From a virus: a stretch of 37,628 bases of DNA. Numbering within the stretch: the first letter of the stretch is position 1; each line of letters begins with the position of its first letter. A program made the position numbers and the translations under genes. Positions 34,601-37,628 of this stretch are shown here, one piece after another. The stretch lies in the IMG/VR virus record IMGVR_UViG_3300032116_000596, positions 1-37,628 of that record. One strand, written 5' to 3'. The notes below the pieces were generated by a model. That model was not told where the DNA came from. It saw nothing but the letters and a program-made list of their open reading frames with translations, and searched no databases.

Positions 34601-37600
34601 TGACACGCTTTTAGGCGTTGCTAATAAATTGACTTTTGCTTTTACTGGTATTGCGGCGCTTCAACAATTCGGCGGAATTAATGTCACGAATCTTTCTGAT
34701 AAGGTTTTGGGATTATTTGGCAAAGGTGGTGGTATTTTTAGTAAAATTGGTGGATTTTTAGCTCCCCTAGTGAGGTCGTTGCCTGTTATTGGGCAATTGG
34801 GCATAGCTTTGACTGCGGTCAACTACTTATTTAAAGACCTTACTGGCACCAGTATTGTAGAAAAATTTACTGGAATGTCTGAAAGCGCCGAACGAGCTAA
34901 GGATAAGTTTAATGAAATCGCCCAACAGCTTTTTGATCCATCAACTGGAAAGTATGTGGGCAGAGGTCTTTCGGAAAGACAAACATCACTTTCTCAAACT
35001 AGAGAAGACGCAATTCAGCGTTTAAACGCAAAGGCTCGCGGAATAGATGTTTCTGGGAAAAATGCACAAGAAATATCTACTGCAAATTTTGGTAAATTTT
35101 TGTCTGAAAGCGTTTCTGGGGTAGAAACTGGAAATGTAAAAACAAGAGCAGCTAGAGTTGGCGGTATTGTCGGAGAGTTAAAAAGCGAAGCGGAGAGAAC
35201 TTATAGGGAAACCATTTCAAATTTAACTCCCGCAGCTCAAGATACTATTATTGAGGCATTGAAAGACGTTGTTGGCGGGACGCTAGAGGAACTTCGCGGT
35301 TTAGCCTCCCAAAAGGGAATTAAAAGTATTGGGGGAATTAAAGTCGAAAACGCTGATGCCGAAACTTTACAAAAGTCTCTTGCAAGAGCCTTTTTGGAAC
35401 AATTTATTAGAGAACAAAAACTAAGAATTGGCGGCGCAATTGATTTGGAGTCTGTTTTAAGTGGTGAGCGTGGTAGAGCCAGAATATCTGGTGCTGGTTT
35501 CAGATTTTCTAAAATTAATCCTACAGAACAAGCTGTTATTGGCACAAATAACAAGCCAGTTAACCCAAAAGACCTAATTAGTGCCCGTGTTGGTCAAGAG
35601 CGCATTCAGAATCTCGTTGACATTAAAACTCTACAACAAGATATTCTTTCTTTTGAAGAACTATCTCTTCAAACACTTGTCCGCACGGGAGAGCTGAATG
35701 ATTTAGAAATAGCCAAATTAGAGGCGAAGCAACGTCTTCTCGAAAATGAAAGAGAAGAGCGTCAAAGAATTGTTGACTTAATTGGCCGTTCTGTTTCTAC
35801 TTTCGGAAAAGAAGATTTAAAAAAGGGAATTGAGGCGTCCAAAGTTGACAGTCTTGAATCGCGTATTAAACAGTTCAATGGCGATGCCGAACAGGCCCGC
35901 TCTATTGTTGCTGAAATTGGCGAGCTTTTTGTCCCAGAAAAGGCCAAAGAGCTTACTCAAATTTTTGAAAGCGAAGTCAAAAGACTAGAAGAGCAGAAAA
36001 AAATCCGTCAACAAATTCTTCAACAAACGAACGATCAATCCATTAAAGAGGCCGAAATTCTCCAAAGGCTTGAAAGACAGCGCGGAATTCTCCAATCTGG
36101 ATTTGAGGCGAGAGAAAGTGGTAGAGAACTATTCCGAACTGGTTTGGAGGGTAGGGTATCATTGTTAGAAGCTCGCGCTAGCAGAGTAAATATAGGCACT
36201 GCTTCATCCGAAGCTATGCGGCGCGAAGCTATCGGCCTTCGTCAACAAGCTATTCAATCATCTATTCAGGGAATTGAGGATGAATATACAAAACTTTTGT
36301 CTGAATCTTTTTCAAAAGCAGTAAGTGAAGGTCTTTCTGGCAAAGAAATTGAAAACGAACTTTCCGTATTGGAAAACCAAAAAGCGCAACGAATTCAACA
36401 GCTCAAAGATGAATCCGCCGCTTTGGAAGAAAATTCTCGCCAAATCGGCCAAACCGCCAACAGTTTAGTTGAGTTTGGCAACTCTATTCTTGAATTCGAG
36501 AGAAGTCTTGGCTCTAATCGTGCCCAAAACCAATTCAACCTCTTACAGGCAACCGACAAATCATCCATTGTCGGCGGTTTAATCAGCGAAGGTGTGTTTG
36601 ACGATTCTGCTGGCAAATCGGGAGAAGAACTCGTCAAGTTTATCAGCGAGCAAAACGCTCTACGCCAACAGCAATTCGACATCGCTACTGCCGCGAGCAA
36701 AGTTGAAAAACTCAACCTTGAAACAGAGCTAGAACTAACCCAACAAATTCTCTCAATCAAAAACAGCGATTTGTCTGTTAGTGAAAAACAACTAGCCATC
36801 GAATCGGCCATTAACAACAATCTCGAAAAACGCCGATCATTTGGTTTTGGCGTTCAAGAAGCTCTTGGCGGAATGCAAGACGAGGTTAATAATTTTGGCA
36901 ACACTTTTGGCAAAACAGCCACGGAAGGTTTTCGAGACGGTCTTGTAAGCGCAATGCAAGCTGCTGTTTCTCAAACAGACAACCTCAAAGATGCTCTTCT
37001 TGACGTTGCATTGACTTTTGCAAACAAACTTCGTGACGCGGCGCTAACAAATCTGGCCAACATTATCACTTCTGGCTCTAGAAGCGGCCAGGGGTCGGGC
37101 GGATTTGGCGGCATTGTTTCTTCCATTTTGGGCGCTTTTACTGGAAACAGATATGCTACTGGCGGAAAAGTAACTGGCGGCTCTGGCACCAAGGATGACG
37201 TTCCAACGCTTCTCATGGGCGGCGAATATGTTATTAATAAAAAGAGCGTTCAAAAATACGGCCAAAGCTTTTTTGAATCACTTAACCGTGGCTCTGTTGG
37301 TCAAATGGCTCAAGGTGGGTATTTCGCGCCTGGAGTTCGCGGCCAAGGAAACATCACGGGCAAAGAAAACTTGTTAGATTTTGCGACACAAACGGCAACT
37401 TTTGGTGGACAAGACATTCGCCGTTCATTAAAAGGCGGCGCTGGAATGGTTTCTCTTGAACCTGAGAGTCTCCGTTTGTCTAACTTTGCCCGATTTGGGG
37501 ATTCGCCAATTGTTCAAGCTACTCAAGAGGCTAAAGAACAAGCATTTGGCTTATATATTGACCAACTCGGCCAAGAAAAACAATACCAAGAAGAACTTGC

Positions 37601-37628
37601 CAACTATTATCGCGAATTGGAAGAGGCT
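31638..37628 (+). CDS. Tail tape measure protein, partial (>=1997 aa)
   Basis: Frame open to the right edge, exactly 1997 codons so far. The N-terminal 400 residues match the TP901-type tape measure core: ARVLAFGTAVGVIEGMRRSF, ISIVAGSDLEKTGTTIEKVG, TGQTFAVASEAYLELSRQGL and AYNAFSDTGLTYTQIAEKIA. A hydrophobic segment follows at about 439-456 (GGAIFSKAGLVAIGVIIG), and another near 1050. Residues about 1200-1750 are long coiled coils. Near 1812-1880 the Gly-rich part and TGGKVTGGSGTKDDVPTLLM with GGEYVINKKSVQKYG are the usual late tape-measure signature. It sets tail length and helps eject DNA. The stop lies beyond the window. Confidence 0.93.
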   Translation, partial: MAEKLTFGGVLDLETRAAAARLKAIEGQARDSFRNIKVDFNSAPLKAGSAALGRIRRDADQFEKSMEAANARVLAFGTAVGVIEGMRRSFLALIKTTADVETALTKISIVAGSDLEKTGTTIEKVGKQIFNVAKQTGQTFAVASEAYLELSRQGLGLSQSLERTKVSLDVVRASGAEHSKVISGLTAAYNAFSDTGLTYTQIAEKIANVDAKTTTSYEGLLDVLSRASSTARQTGTSFEELLAVTSTLKDLTARSESVIGNAFRSISTRLLDPKILENLQSLYNIDTRALDTGALLKPVEILTNVSNKLKEISDPSQRNEIVKSISGLYQADQLNALIKALSDASNLQGIYQKNLRASTEESDVLARSSQKFADTLNNQFAVLGVQLTEILNSFGKLGLAQPLSSLLKTISGLAENLKGAAENTDFLSQGFQFVAKILGGAIFSKAGLVAIGVIIGKIAKDFVAFGLEAGRSFLGLNKAARDQAAIQQSIAAYIQQSGQNLNVLLSSEQARLNLTKQIAAAWNQSVLSAQQMAAVTKQIAVPIFNSGLRAGPTGPSRRAADGFVPLVNAEMNDVKRGVGGANPNSKIVVMPNFPFGGGKRGMMVANSSETLVDYGGGKYGIMNPDMMAGRAASGFLKGQKPQTVSGKFAPVGNLESGLEALVSLYVEAGKSAKEISGYAKIVAQSFNLNEKSLDLVVSATEKYAVSLKQTAVRLEQEAIAESRRIALGKADQIIRSTPEKRAAFLDAPILPTASGKFIERPSPKAIERALKESSEILTKEIADAAYQEIYNGILRKRQEILEYVKNNPPNPLAFGAPSRTVLSGIETSSGVPRYDSSGKRVSSQMGNVIAGQPNYFGNPTFSYLNQPIRNPLSPQSADPLTRAQEIGRLRELERIKNQPRGLSNASSILAAQEDAAFRQRIKESTSRSNSLAAFGAAQRISAEKEFLQSNAPKGFDPEAFNKFAAKSFVAIATLEGFSSAVRGTSQGLDTLLGVANKLTFAFTGIAALQQFGGINVTNLSDKVLGLFGKGGGIFSKIGGFLAPLVRSLPVIGQLGIALTAVNYLFKDLTGTSIVEKFTGMSESAERAKDKFNEIAQQLFDPSTGKYVGRGLSERQTSLSQTREDAIQRLNAKARGIDVSGKNAQEISTANFGKFLSESVSGVETGNVKTRAARVGGIVGELKSEAERTYRETISNLTPAAQDTIIEALKDVVGGTLEELRGLASQKGIKSIGGIKVENADAETLQKSLARAFLEQFIREQKLRIGGAIDLESVLSGERGRARISGAGFRFSKINPTEQAVIGTNNKPVNPKDLISARVGQERIQNLVDIKTLQQDILSFEELSLQTLVRTGELNDLEIAKLEAKQRLLENEREERQRIVDLIGRSVSTFGKEDLKKGIEASKVDSLESRIKQFNGDAEQARSIVAEIGELFVPEKAKELTQIFESEVKRLEEQKKIRQQILQQTNDQSIKEAEILQRLERQRGILQSGFEARESGRELFRTGLEGRVSLLEARASRVNIGTASSEAMRREAIGLRQQAIQSSIQGIEDEYTKLLSESFSKAVSEGLSGKEIENELSVLENQKAQRIQQLKDESAALEENSRQIGQTANSLVEFGNSILEFERSLGSNRAQNQFNLLQATDKSSIVGGLISEGVFDDSAGKSGEELVKFISEQNALRQQQFDIATAASKVEKLNLETELELTQQILSIKNSDLSVSEKQLAIESAINNNLEKRRSFGFGVQEALGGMQDEVNNFGNTFGKTATEGFRDGLVSAMQAAVSQTDNLKDALLDVALTFANKLRDAALTNLANIITSGSRSGQGSGGFGGIVSSILGAFTGNRYATGGKVTGGSGTKDDVPTLLMGGEYVINKKSVQKYGQSFFESLNRGSVGQMAQGGYFAPGVRGQGNITGKENLLDFATQTATFGGQDIRRSLKGGAGMVSLEPESLRLSNFARFGDSPIVQATQEAKEQAFGLYIDQLGQEKQYQEELANYYRELEEA

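Noticed and set aside
1-37628. CRISPR arrays, tRNA genes, reverse transcriptase or diversity-generating repeats, integrase and attachment sites
   Set aside because: Looked for on both strands and not seen.

Overview
The window is a segment of a tailed double-stranded DNA phage genome (Caudoviricetes). It holds a nearly complete head and tail morphogenesis set: large terminase, portal, prohead protease with scaffold, major capsid protein, connector and tube proteins, and a tape measure protein of at least 1997 residues that runs off the right edge. The tape length suggests a long tail, roughly 300 nm or more at the usual 0.15 nm per residue. No tail sheath, integrase, replication polymerase, lysis cassette, tRNA or CRISPR array is visible. 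The host cannot be named. Base composition looks moderately AT-rich, early promoters are of classical TTGACA type, and many genes lack a Shine-Dalgarno sequence and sit directly behind a promoter. Leaderless mRNA is common in, for example, Actinobacteria and Deinococci, but this is only a hint.

Layout. (1) 1-6444, minus strand: about twenty small, tightly overlapping genes of early/accessory type (phage metallopeptidase, YopX-like protein, a 69-residue GGQ release-factor domain, zinc ribbons, a deaminase, an adenine methyltransferase), interrupted by an HNH endonuclease gene next to a truncated metallopeptidase paralogue. (2) 6486-9625, plus: a tail-tube-like protein, a second methyltransferase, a PhoH-like ATPase and a membrane protein with a PAS domain. 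(3) 9668-14507, plus: a coupled operon of zinc ribbon, phage sigma factor, terminase-small-subunit candidate, zinc-finger/ERCC4 nuclease and large terminase. (4) 14578-16602: portal. (5) 16604-19756, minus: a second early cassette, including a lipoprotein and a His/Pro-rich membrane protein. (6) 19757-20216: a divergent control region with a probable small RNA. (7) 20217-24863, plus: protease-scaffold, capsid-associated protein, major capsid protein and connectors. (8) 24990-26415: two tandem HNH endonuclease genes. (9) 26422-29535, minus: four neck/tail-tube genes, inverted. (10) 29593-37628, plus: tail chaperone candidates and the tape measure.

Two promoter classes appear to divide the genome. 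Minus-strand early genes and one plus-strand methyltransferase have TTGACA-N16/17-TAxxTT boxes ending 5-12 bases before the start codon, so their mRNAs should be leaderless or nearly so. Structural genes instead share GTGTAAC/GTGTAAT a short way upstream of the start, always in the gene's orientation, including in the inverted tail block. A phage sigma-like protein is encoded in the terminase operon and is the natural candidate to read this element. The same element precedes an in-frame internal start at the protease/scaffold boundary and a terminator-ended small RNA candidate. This regulatory arrangement is the most interesting content of the window.
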